DNA from: Accumulibacter sp.
GTDB lineage: Bacteria; Pseudomonadota; Gammaproteobacteria; Burkholderiales; Rhodocyclaceae
DNA length: 5,221 nt
Assembly: GCA_031276375.1 (NCBI GenBank)
Contig: JAISNE010000151.1
Location: 1-5,221, forward strand
Reading direction: 5' to 3'
Shown here: positions 1-4,888 of the stretch, in pieces
Layout of the letters: each line of letters starts with the position of its first letter
Numbering within the stretch: the first letter of the stretch is position 1
The notes under the pieces: generated by a model
What the model was told of the DNA's origin: nothing
Database searches by the model: none
Seen by the model: the letters and a program-made list of their open reading frames with translations, nothing else
Made by a program: the position numbers and the translations under genes

Positions 1-432
1 GGCCGCTCGCCGAGCATCGGACTGAACATCCAGTTGCCGCGCGAGCAGCAAAGCAACAGCTACCAGGACATCTCGCAGACCTTCCGCCACTTCTTCGCGC
101 GCAAGTACATGTTCGTGCGTTTCGCCAGCGCCTACGTGGTCATGCCCGGCGGCTTCGGCACGCTCGACGAGCTGCTCGAAGCGCTGACCCTGGTGCAGAC
201 CGGCAAAAGCCGGAAAATCCCGATCATCCTGGTGCATGAGCCGTTCTGGCGCGGCCTGATCGACTGGTTCAAGAGCACGCTGGTGGCCGAGAAGATGATC
301 GACCCGGACGACGTCGGCCTGATCCAGTTGATCGATAAGCCGGAAGAAGTGGTTGATGCCATTTTCAGACACTATGAGCGCAATGGTTTCGCTTCGCTGC
401 CGGAGGAACGGGAGAAGTTGCTCAATCTGTAA
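1..432 (+). CDS. LOG-family (TIGR00730) phosphoribohydrolase, 5'-truncated
   Basis: This is the C-terminal 143 residues of a LOG-family Rossmann-fold protein; the reading frame is open to the left edge, so the true start lies outside the window. Members of the family hydrolyse nucleoside 5'-monophosphates, classically cytokinin riboside monophosphates, to free base and ribose 5-phosphate; many bacterial members have an unproven substrate. The signature PGGFGTLDE is at visible residues 49-57, with the Gly-rich loop and the acidic residue expected of the active site. It is preceded by the family-typical SIGLNIQLPREQ stretch (residues 5-16) and followed by LTLVQTGK (62-69) and IPIILV (73-78). 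The TTG at 34 lies inside the conserved SIGLNIQLP block and is not a real start. The gene ends with TAA, 35 bp before the next gene. The family call is firm; the substrate is not known. Confidence 0.93.
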   Translation, partial: GRSPSIGLNIQLPREQQSNSYQDISQTFRHFFARKYMFVRFASAYVVMPGGFGTLDELLEALTLVQTGKSRKIPIILVHEPFWRGLIDWFKSTLVAEKMIDPDDVGLIQLIDKPEEVVDAIFRHYERNGFASLPEEREKLLNL

Positions 433-438
433 TACAAT
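433..438 (+). promoter_or_regulatory. possible -10 box ahead of the DUF2782 gene
   Basis: TACAAT directly follows the LOG stop codon and resembles a sigma70 -10 element (TATAAT) in an AT-richer patch of an otherwise GC-rich region. No good TTGACA-like -35 is visible 16-18 bp upstream (the stretch around 410-415 reads GGGAGA). A promoter in the 35-bp gap would make the DUF2782 gene the head of the following gene run, but this is a weak call from motif resemblance alone. Confidence 0.25.
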
Positions 439-467
439 TCCCCGCAAGTTTCCCCGGATATCCCGTC

Positions 468-794
468 ATGCGCCGCCTTCCTCCTTTCCTCGTCACGCTG
501 GCCCTGGCCATTGTCCCGGTTTGGGCCTGGCCCGCCGAAACGCCCGATGACAAGCCGCCGGCCCTGGTGCCGCTGGACGATTCGGTGGAGCCGCAGATCA
601 CCATTCGCCAGCGCGACGGCGAGACCATCGAGGAATACCGCCTCAACGGCCGTCTGTACAAGATCAAGATCACTCCGCTGCACGGCGAGCCTTACTTCCT
701 CGTCGACCATCGCGGCGACGGTTCCTTCGTCCTCATGGAAGGGCCGGGAACGCCGGGATTGAGCGTTCCGCAGTGGGTCATCGGTACTTTCTGA
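468..794 (+). CDS. DUF2782 family exported protein
   Basis: This is a 108-residue protein matching what I know of DUF2782, a proteobacterial family of unknown function often found near polA in other genomes. Residues 1-20 look like a signal peptide: Arg-Arg at the N-terminus, a hydrophobic run (about 4-19), and possible cleavage near VWA/WPA at 20-23. A short Pro-rich linker follows, and then the conserved core: PQITIRQRDGETIEEYRLNG (42-61), LYKIKITP (63-70), YFLVDHRGDGSF (76-87) and the terminal LSVPQWVIGTF (98-108). The product is therefore probably periplasmic or membrane-tethered; there is no lipobox cysteine. The ATG at 468 is chosen because it gives a complete signal peptide and a normal family length. 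No clear Shine-Dalgarno sequence precedes it. The TGA stop at 792-794 shares its A with an ATG (see the mini-ORF entry). Confidence 0.9.
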   Translation: MRRLPPFLVTLALAIVPVWAWPAETPDDKPPALVPLDDSVEPQITIRQRDGETIEEYRLNGRLYKIKITPLHGEPYFLVDHRGDGSFVLMEGPGTPGLSVPQWVIGTF

Positions 795-835
795 TGACCC
801 TCGCGGGCTTCCGCCGGGGAATCCAGCGTCCATGA
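794..835 (+). other. 13-codon mini-ORF bridging two genes
   Basis: An ATG overlaps the stop of the DUF2782 gene as TGATG (792-796). It opens a 13-codon frame (MTLAGFRRGIQRP) whose TGA at 833-835 overlaps the ATG of the next gene as ATGA (832-835). Both junctions are forms commonly linked to translational re-initiation, so the mini-ORF could carry ribosomes across the gap. It may equally be chance: the peptide has no recognisable features, and GGGGA at 816-820 inside it can serve as a ribosome binding site for the next gene. Confidence 0.2.
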
Positions 836-1566
836 GCCCCTTCCCGATCCCGGCGCCGGGCCGCGATGGCCGCAGCCGCGCGGTCGGCGCCGATGCCGTC
901 TTCATCTGGCTGCGCTTCGGCTGGAATCTGTTCCTGGTCAACCCCGTTCGGTGGTTGGTGAGCATGCTGACCCTGACCGCCGCTTTCATCGCGTTGATGT
1001 ACATGATCGGGTGGGCCGTGTTGTTGCTCGCCAGTCTGCTCGCGCCGATCCTCTCCGCCGGCTTGTTCGCCATGTGCCGGAAGGCCGCCGACGAAGGCGT
1101 GTTCGGACTGTCCGACCTGGCCGCCGGCTTGACCACGCGCACCGCGCCGCTGATCGTTCTCGGCGTGATCTACTTGCTCGCGGAGGTCCTCGTCGCGCTG
1201 GCCGTGCTTCTGCCGTTCACTGGCCACATGGGATCCGCTACCGCAGGACTGGCGTGGATCGCCCTCATGGCGGGCGGAGTGCTCGTTCTCGCGCTGCTTG
1301 CCTGGCTGCTGTTCATCCCGCTGTGCATGGTCATGTGGTTCGCGCCCGCGCTGGTGCTGTTCAACGGCATGCCGCCGCTCAGGGCGTGCCGGGCCAGCTT
1401 CGCGGCCTGCCTGAAGAACATCCTGCCTTTCCTGATTCTCGGCCTGATCGTCAACATCCTGGGCTTTTTCGCCGTGCTGCCGGCCGGCCTGGGATATCTC
1501 GTGCTCATTCCCGTACTGGCTGGAACGGCTTACGCCTCCTACCAGGACGTCTTCGTGTTCCACTGA
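832..1566 (+). CDS. BPSS1780-type polytopic membrane protein (copy 1)
   Basis: This is a 244-residue, strongly hydrophobic inner-membrane protein of unknown function that resembles the betaproteobacterial BPSS1780 family. Hydrophobic segments lie at about residues 41-60, 61-80, 104-128, 138-172, 197-217 and 218-236, so about six membrane spans are expected. Family-like landmarks are LLAPILSAGLFAMCRKA (69-85), MWFAPALVLFNGMPPLRAC (168-186) and the C-terminal YASYQDVFVF (234-243). The N-terminal 20 residues are polar and Pro/Arg-rich. The ATG at 832 has GGGGA 11 bp upstream. No catalytic motif is visible. The gene is followed after 8 bp by a second, related gene, and the two probably arose by duplication. 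I infer co-expression, and perhaps a joint complex, from the tandem arrangement only. Confidence 0.85.
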   Translation: MSPFPIPAPGRDGRSRAVGADAVFIWLRFGWNLFLVNPVRWLVSMLTLTAAFIALMYMIGWAVLLLASLLAPILSAGLFAMCRKAADEGVFGLSDLAAGLTTRTAPLIVLGVIYLLAEVLVALAVLLPFTGHMGSATAGLAWIALMAGGVLVLALLAWLLFIPLCMVMWFAPALVLFNGMPPLRACRASFAACLKNILPFLILGLIVNILGFFAVLPAGLGYLVLIPVLAGTAYASYQDVFVFH

Positions 1567-1574
1567 TTTTCGCC

Positions 1575-2342
1575 ATGCAAGCATTGACCCTACCGGCCGG
1601 CCGTGGATTGCGCTGGCTCATCGAAGGCTTCGCCATCTTCCAGCACAAACCCGCGCTGCTCAGTTTCCTGGTGCTCGGCTACCTGCTGTCGACAGCCGTC
1701 GTCTCGGCCGTTCCGGTGATCGGCCAGTGGGCCAGCGTCCTGCTGGTGCCGGCCTTTTCGGTCAGCCTGATGAACGCCTGCCGGCTGATCCACAGGAAAG
1801 AAGAACTGTCGCCGCAAGTTCTCTTTTCGGGTTTCCACCGCAATCTGCAAACCCTGTTCGCGCTCGGCATTATTTATGTTCTGGTCATGCTGCTGGTGCT
1901 GGGCCTGTCCACGCTGTTCGGCGACGGGATGTCGCTGCGCATGCCGGCCATGAACGAAGCGCTGGACCGCGGCGAGACGCCGGGGCCGGTCTCGATGTCC
2001 TTTTCTCCGCTGGCCATCGTCCTGCTCATTCCGGTCAATATGGTATTTCACTTCGCCCCGGTGCTGGTCGCCTGGCACGACATGTCCGCCGGCAAATCGC
2101 TGTTTTTCAGCCTGGTGGCCTGTCTGCGCAACTGGCGCCCGCTCCTGCTGTATCTGCTGTCCCTGCTGGCCGTCGCGCTCGCCGGCATGTTCGTCCTGAT
2201 CCTGCTCGGCAGCCTGTTCGGCGAGTGGCTGCTGGCGACGATGGCCGTCGTGGCCATCAGCCTGGTCCTCCTGCCGACCTGGTACGCCAGCTTCTACATC
2301 AGCTACCGCGACATCTTCGTGGGCCAGCAGGATGCGCTCTGA
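1575..2342 (+). CDS. BPSS1780-type polytopic membrane protein (copy 2)
   Basis: This is a 255-residue membrane protein of unknown function, related to the preceding gene. Hydrophobic segments lie at about residues 27-48, 50-67, 93-115, 144-167, 188-213 and 217-236. The block FAPVLVAWHDMSAGKSLFFSL (160-180) continuing into VACLRNWRPLL lines up with FAPALVLFNGMPPLRACRASF (170-190) and AACLKNILPFL of copy 1. LLVPAFSVSLMNACR (56-70) likewise matches LLAPILSAGLFAMCR there, and both proteins end near YxSYxD(V/I)FV. A loop of about 25 polar residues (116-142) makes it longer than copy 1. The frame is open upstream to 951, but that part only shadows copy 1; the ATG at 1575 gives the expected N-terminus (GRGLRWLIEGFAIF). 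No strong Shine-Dalgarno sequence is visible, so coupling to copy 1 is likely. Its last 11 bp overlap nadD. Confidence 0.85.
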   Translation: MQALTLPAGRGLRWLIEGFAIFQHKPALLSFLVLGYLLSTAVVSAVPVIGQWASVLLVPAFSVSLMNACRLIHRKEELSPQVLFSGFHRNLQTLFALGIIYVLVMLLVLGLSTLFGDGMSLRMPAMNEALDRGETPGPVSMSFSPLAIVLLIPVNMVFHFAPVLVAWHDMSAGKSLFFSLVACLRNWRPLLLYLLSLLAVALAGMFVLILLGSLFGEWLLATMAVVAISLVLLPTWYASFYISYRDIFVGQQDAL

Positions 2343-3006
2343 AACACCGCCGGAAGCGCTCGGCATTTTCGGCGGCACCTTCGACCCGGTGCATTTCGGC
2401 CATCTGCGGCTCGCCGAGGAAGCCGTCGACGTCCTCGGCCTGCGCGGCGTGCGCTGGATTCCCGCCGGCCGTCCGGCCCTGCGCGACACGCCGCGGGTCG
2501 GCCCGCGGCAGCGGCTGGACATGGTGCGCCTGGCCATCGCCGGCAATCCGCGCTTCGAACTCGATTCGTCGGAAGTCGACACGCCGGGGATGAGCTACAC
2601 CGTGCCCACGCTCGAACGCCTGCGCCAACCGGACGCATTCGGCGCGAAGCGCCCGCTGGTGTTGCTGGTGGGAAACGACACCTTTGCCGCGATGGCCGGC
2701 TGGCACCGCTGGGAACGCCTGTTCGAGCTGGCGCACGTCGCCGTCGCGCATCGTCCGGGCTACTCGATCGACCCGGAAAGCCTGCCTCCCGAACTGGCCG
2801 CCGTGTTCCGCCGCCGCTCGTGCCGGGATATCGGGCGGCTGGCCGGCGCCCCGGCGGGATGCATCGCCAGCTTCGTCATGACGCCGCTGGACATCTCGGC
2901 CACGCGCATCCGCTCCCTGCTGTCGACCGGCGCGAGTCCGCGCTACCTGCTGCCGCAAAGCGTGCTCGCGCACATCCATGAACACCGCTTCTACACGGAG
3001 AATTGA
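2332..3006 (+). CDS. nadD: nicotinate-nucleotide adenylyltransferase
   Basis: NadD joins nicotinate mononucleotide and ATP to give nicotinate adenine dinucleotide and pyrophosphate, the penultimate step of NAD synthesis, in the cytoplasm. The 224-residue product has the normal family length. The nucleotidyltransferase signature GIFGGTFDPVHFGH is at residues 11-24, including the HxGH-type ATP-binding motif (H21, H24). The substrate-loop motif MSYT is at 87-90. LLVGNDTFAAMAGWHRW (111-127) and HRPG (140-143) fit the family core. The second ATP-binding motif ISATRIR is at 188-194, and the usual C-terminal YLLPQSVLAHI follows at 205-215. The ATG at 2332 lies within the last codons of the upstream membrane protein gene, and the overlap suggests translational coupling. 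nadD next to rsfS and rlmH is a widespread arrangement. Confidence 0.98.
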   Translation: MRSETPPEALGIFGGTFDPVHFGHLRLAEEAVDVLGLRGVRWIPAGRPALRDTPRVGPRQRLDMVRLAIAGNPRFELDSSEVDTPGMSYTVPTLERLRQPDAFGAKRPLVLLVGNDTFAAMAGWHRWERLFELAHVAVAHRPGYSIDPESLPPELAAVFRRRSCRDIGRLAGAPAGCIASFVMTPLDISATRIRSLLSTGASPRYLLPQSVLAHIHEHRFYTEN

Positions 3007-3013
3007 ACCCACG

Positions 3014-3382
3014 ATGAAAATCGCCCAGCTCGAAAAAATCGTCGTCGCCGCCCTCGAAGACATCAAGGGCAAAGACATCGAAGTCATCAACACCCGCAAA
3101 CTCACCCCGCTGTTCGAACGCATCGTCATCGCCAGCGGCGACTCCAGCCGCCACGTCCGTTCGCTGGCGCGCAACGTCGCGGACAAGGCACGCGCGGCGG
3201 GCGTCGAAATCCTCTCGGCGGAAGGCGAAGAAGCCGGCGAATGGGTGCTGGTCGACCTGGGCGACGTGGTCGCGCACATCATGCAGCCGGCCATCCGCGG
3301 CTACTACAACCTGGAAGAACTGTGGGGCGGCAAGGGGCCGGAGCGCGTGCGCCGAGCCGCCGCCGCGGAAGAACGCCCGTGA
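3014..3382 (+). CDS. rsfS: ribosome silencing factor RsfS (Iojap/DUF143)
   Basis: RsfS binds ribosomal protein uL14 on the large subunit and blocks joining to the small subunit, lowering translation in stationary phase or starvation. The 122-residue product carries the family core: DIEVINTRKLTPLFERIVIA (21-40), the SGDSSRHVRSLA stretch (41-52), EWVLVDLGDVVAHIM (76-90) and the hallmark RGYYNLEELW (95-104). The last 18 residues, rich in Ala, Arg and Glu, extend beyond the conserved Trp and make the protein somewhat longer than the E. coli form of about 105 residues. The ATG at 3014 is preferred over an in-frame ATG at 2978, because the latter would overlap nadD and add residues foreign to the family. 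GGAG at 2997-3000 is a plausible but distant ribosome binding site. The gap to nadD is 7 bp. Confidence 0.97.
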   Translation: MKIAQLEKIVVAALEDIKGKDIEVINTRKLTPLFERIVIASGDSSRHVRSLARNVADKARAAGVEILSAEGEEAGEWVLVDLGDVVAHIMQPAIRGYYNLEELWGGKGPERVRRAAAAEERP

Positions 3383-3399
3383 TCAGAGGACAGAAGACG

Positions 3400-3445
3400 G
3401 AGGACAGAGGACAGTCAGTTACCGGGCGCTTTGCGCCCGCAGGAT
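3400..3445 (+). repeat. hairpin-bearing direct repeat, copy A
   Basis: This is a 46-bp unit beginning GAGGACAGAGGACAGTCAGT and ending GCAGGAT. It contains a perfect 7-bp stem, CGGGCGC (3423-3429) with GCGCCCG (3433-3439), closed by a TTT loop. The unit matches copy B (3498-3541) at both ends; only the stem part differs. The hairpin is followed by CAGGATTTATT, which is too interrupted to be a good intrinsic terminator, although it could weakly end rsfS transcription. Confidence 0.7.
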
Positions 3446-3469
3446 TTATTGTTCCCTGTCCCTGTCTTC
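3400..3469. repeat. nested inverted repeat (outer arms 15/14 nt)
   Basis: The purine-rich arm GAGGACAGAGGACAG (3400-3414) is nearly complementary to CTGTCCCTGTCTTC (3456-3469). In RNA the arms pair along about 14 positions with one bulge and one G-U pair. The perfect 7-bp hairpin of copy A lies inside, so the transcript can fold as a stem with an apical hairpin. Whether it is transcribed is unknown. Confidence 0.5.
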
Positions 3470-3497
3470 TCTCCCTAGTTTCCCGGAATCGGGGGCG

Positions 3498-3541
3498 GAG
3501 GACTGAGGGCGGTCAGTGAGCGGCGCTTCGCGGCGCAGGAT
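3498..3541 (+). repeat. hairpin-bearing direct repeat, copy B
   Basis: This is a 44-bp unit beginning GAGGACTGAGGGCGGTCAGT and ending GCAGGAT. It aligns with copy A with three mismatches in the first 20 bases and an identical 7-base end. The central palindrome GGCGCTTCGCGGCGC is imperfect, with only a short GCG/CGC stem around CTT that is interrupted further out. It therefore looks like a decayed version of the copy A hairpin, or a variant with a different stem. Confidence 0.65.
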
Positions 3542-3557
3542 CGGAGCAAGAAAGGGG

Positions 3558-3608
3558 GGCCGGTATCTTGCCGGCCAGGAGTTATGGATGGCCGGCTGGA
3601 AGCCGGCC
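3558..3608. repeat. pair of GCCGG palindromes
   Basis: Two palindromes lie head to tail. The first has GGCCGG (3558-3563) and CCGGCC (3571-3576) around TATCTTG. The second is a perfect 8-bp stem, GGCCGGCT (3590-3597) with AGCCGGCC (3601-3608), around GGA and followed by CTAC. They share the GGCCGG core and resemble dispersed extragenic palindromes seen in many GC-rich bacteria. An ATG at 3584 between them is in frame with rlmH but belongs to the repeat. Confidence 0.65.
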
Positions 3609-3652
3609 CTACTTGCCGCTCCTTTCGGGGGGCAAGCGAAGTTGGTTTTACG

Positions 3653-4123
3653 ATGAAGCTACGCATCCTCGCCGTCGGCCACAAACTGCCCGCCTGGGCC
3701 GCCGCCGGTTGCGCCGAATACCTCAAGCGCATGCCGCGTGAATTGCCCTTGTCGGTCGTCGAAATCAAGCCCGAGCCGCGCGGCGCAAAGAGCCGCGAAC
3801 AATTGCTGGCCGCCGAAAAAACCCGCCTGCAAGCGGCCTTGCCTGGTTTCCCGCGCAGCATCGTTCTCGACGAGCGCGGCGCGGACATGACCACGCTGCA
3901 ACTGGCGCGGCAACTCGAAAGCTGGATGCGGGAAGGCGGCGACACGGCCTTCGTCATCGGCGGCGCCGACGGCATCGACGACGAAATCAAGACACGCGCC
4001 GACGCCGTCCTCCGCCTGTCCAGCCTGACCCTGCCACACGTCATGGCCCGGCTGGTGCTGTGCGAACAGCTTTACCGCGCCGCCAGCGTGATTCGCCGGC
4101 ACCCTTATCACCGCGAGGGTTAG
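3653..4123 (+). CDS. rlmH: 23S rRNA pseudouridine(1915)-N3-methyltransferase RlmH
   Basis: RlmH is a small SPOUT-class enzyme that uses S-adenosylmethionine to methylate N3 of pseudouridine 1915 in helix 69 of 23S rRNA, acting on assembled 70S ribosomes. The 156-residue product is close to the E. coli length of 155. It starts MKLRILAVGHK, and the trefoil-knot cofactor-binding parts are all present: FVIGGADG (100-107), LSSLTLPHVMAR (122-133) and EQLYRAASVIRRHPYHR (138-154), which includes the invariant HPYHR tail. The ATG at 3653 is chosen because in-frame extension to 3584 would only translate the upstream palindromes. No Shine-Dalgarno sequence is evident directly upstream (GTTGGTTTTACG). 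In many relatives rlmH lies directly beside rsfS and is followed by maf and rng; here it is set apart on both sides. Confidence 0.98.
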   Translation: MKLRILAVGHKLPAWAAAGCAEYLKRMPRELPLSVVEIKPEPRGAKSREQLLAAEKTRLQAALPGFPRSIVLDERGADMTTLQLARQLESWMREGGDTAFVIGGADGIDDEIKTRADAVLRLSSLTLPHVMARLVLCEQLYRAASVIRRHPYHREG

Positions 4124-4142
4124 CGCATCTCGACTTTCAAAT

Positions 4143-4164
4143 CATCCAGATTCGGATCTGGATG
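4143..4164 (+). terminator. strong stem-loop after rlmH, possible terminator
   Basis: CATCCAGAT (4143-4151) and ATCTGGATG (4156-4164) form a perfect 9-bp stem with a TCGG loop, 20 bp after the rlmH stop codon. Its position fits a terminator or an mRNA 3'-end stabiliser. It lacks a downstream T-run (CACGACCGCG follows), so classical Rho-independent termination is doubtful. The perfect symmetry could also be an operator-like site. Confidence 0.35.
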
Positions 4165-4203
4165 CACGACCGCGCCATGACCATGAGCGTTTGGGCAAAC
4201 GGC

Positions 4204-4260
4204 GCTGCCCTCATCCGCTTTCGACGCCTTCTCCCACGAGGGGAAAAGGAACACGAAAGG
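4204..4260. repeat. degenerate REP-like repeat
   Basis: CTGCCCTCATCCGC followed by CCTTCTCCC (4227-4235) and GGGGAAAAGG (4240-4249) looks like a worn copy of the widespread intergenic palindrome that pairs CCTTCTCCC with GGGAGAAGG. Complementarity is incomplete, which suggests decay. The assignment is by resemblance only. Confidence 0.4.
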
Positions 4261-4328
4261 GAATTCAAACGCCGTGTCTTTCTTGCGGACGATGTTTCAA
4301 ACCGGAGCTGGTTTTACAAGGAATGCCG

Positions 4329-4853
4329 ATGAAACTACAACTTGACGACGAACCGCGGACTCCCTCCAAGACCCGGCGCAAGCGCGACATGGAGGAGTTG
4401 CAGGCGCTCGGCGAGGCGCTGGCGGGCTTGCCTGCCGAGCGCCTGAAAAAGATCGATCTTCCCGAGGATTTGCGCGAAGCCCTCGGGATGGTCCAGCGCA
4501 TGTCTCGCCAGGACGAGGCCCGGCGCCGGCAGATGCAGTACATCGGCCGTTTGATGCGCAACGTGGAAGATCAACCGATTCGTGCCGCGCTGGCCGGCGC
4601 GCGCGGCGATTCCGCCGCCGACACGGCGCGGCTGCACAGGCTGGAACGCTTGCGTGACGCGCTGCTGGAAAACGAAACGGCGTTGCATGAAATCGCCACG
4701 CTTTATCCGGACGTCGACTCGCGGCGCCTGCGTTCCTTGCGCCGCGCGGCCCTGGAGGAAAAAGAACGGAACGCGCCGCCGCGCAATTACCGGGCGATTT
4801 TCCAGTTGCTCAAGGAGGCCGATCGAGACGGCGGCAAGCCGCGTCCGGAGTGA
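4329..4853 (+). CDS. darP: DUF615 ribosome biogenesis factor YjgA/DarP
   Basis: DarP (formerly YjgA) is a cytoplasmic factor that associates with late 50S assembly intermediates and promotes maturation of the 23S rRNA peptidyl-transferase region. The 174-residue product is near the E. coli length of about 183 and shows the family's landmarks: PSKTRRKRDMEELQALGEAL (12-31), IDLPEDLREAL (42-52), RRRQMQYIGRLMRN (65-78), LHRLERLRDALL (102-113), YPDVDSRRLRSLRRAALEEK (126-145) and the terminal RNYRAIFQLLKE (152-163). It is highly charged and predicted helical. Two in-frame ATGs lie close together (4323 and 4329); 4329 is preferred because AAGGA (4318-4322) stands 6 bp before it, whereas it directly abuts the first. 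The gene converges with the minus-strand gene at the right edge, leaving 35 bp without a clear terminator. Confidence 0.95.
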   Translation: MKLQLDDEPRTPSKTRRKRDMEELQALGEALAGLPAERLKKIDLPEDLREALGMVQRMSRQDEARRRQMQYIGRLMRNVEDQPIRAALAGARGDSAADTARLHRLERLRDALLENETALHEIATLYPDVDSRRLRSLRRAALEEKERNAPPRNYRAIFQLLKEADRDGGKPRPE

Positions 4854-4888
4854 AAGGTGGACGCTCGGTCAGCGAAAAACCGTCAAGC

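Larger units (their letters stand above)
3383..3652. other. non-coding repeat-rich island between rsfS and rlmH
   Basis: These 270 bp hold no credible gene. They are built from short repeated and palindromic parts: a purine-rich GGACAGA-type tract (3385-3414), two copies of a hairpin-bearing unit (3400-3445 and 3498-3541), a matching pyrimidine-rich arm (3456-3469), a short CCCG/CGGG stem (3483-3493), two GCCGG-rich palindromes (3558-3576 and 3590-3608) and a CTTGCC/GGCAAG stem (3612-3617 with 3631-3636). The composition is typical of dispersed intergenic repeats rather than of coding DNA. A promoter for rlmH must lie here or upstream, but I see no convincing one. ORFs running into the island from rsfS or rlmH encode only repeat translations. 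Confidence 0.75.
4124..4328. other. non-coding stretch between rlmH and yjgA
   Basis: These 205 bp hold no credible gene. A perfect stem-loop sits at 4143-4164. A segment at 4204-4260 (GCCCTCATCCGC, then CCTTCTCCCACGAGGGG) resembles the degenerate CCCTCATCC/CTTCTCCC REP-like repeats common in proteobacteria. A short GGGCA (4193-4197) / TGCCC (4206-4210) stem lies between them. The last 26 bp plus the yjgA start resemble the rlmH start region. I see no clear promoter. Confidence 0.6.

Noticed and set aside
778..1584. Long minus-strand open frame (268 codons)
   Set aside because: It lies opposite the BPSS1780 copy 1 gene, its translation is Gln/Glu/Arg/His-rich with no family resemblance, and it is explained by GC-rich codon bias on the coding strand.
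1590..2582. Long minus-strand open frame (330 codons)
   Set aside because: It is antisense to BPSS1780 copy 2 and nadD, with a low-complexity Gln/Arg-rich translation; a shadow of real genes.
2299..3294. Long minus-strand open frame (331 codons)
   Set aside because: It lies opposite nadD and rsfS, both certain genes, and shows no recognisable protein features.
3423..3450. Intrinsic terminator for rsfS
   Set aside because: The stem is good, but five bases and a broken T-run (CAGGATTTATT) separate it from any U-tract, and the same hairpin is part of a repeated unit, so it was listed as a repeat.
3383..3541. CRISPR array or tandem satellite
   Set aside because: There are only two imperfect copies of a 44-46 bp unit with hairpins, no regular spacers and no cas genes in view.
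3584..3652. Upstream ATG giving RlmH 23 extra residues
   Set aside because: The extension only translates palindromic repeat DNA, and RlmH family proteins begin at the MKLRILAVG segment.
3475..4044. Minus-strand open frame (189 codons)
   Set aside because: It is antisense to rlmH and runs into the repeat island; its translation has no family-like pattern.
4191..4328. Upstream in-frame extension of YjgA
   Set aside because: It translates the REP-like stretch, is absent from the family, and the ATG at 4329 has a well-spaced AAGGA.
4060..4332. Plus-strand 90-codon frame overlapping the rlmH end
   Set aside because: It runs out of frame through the conserved rlmH tail and then non-coding repeat DNA, with no protein-like pattern.
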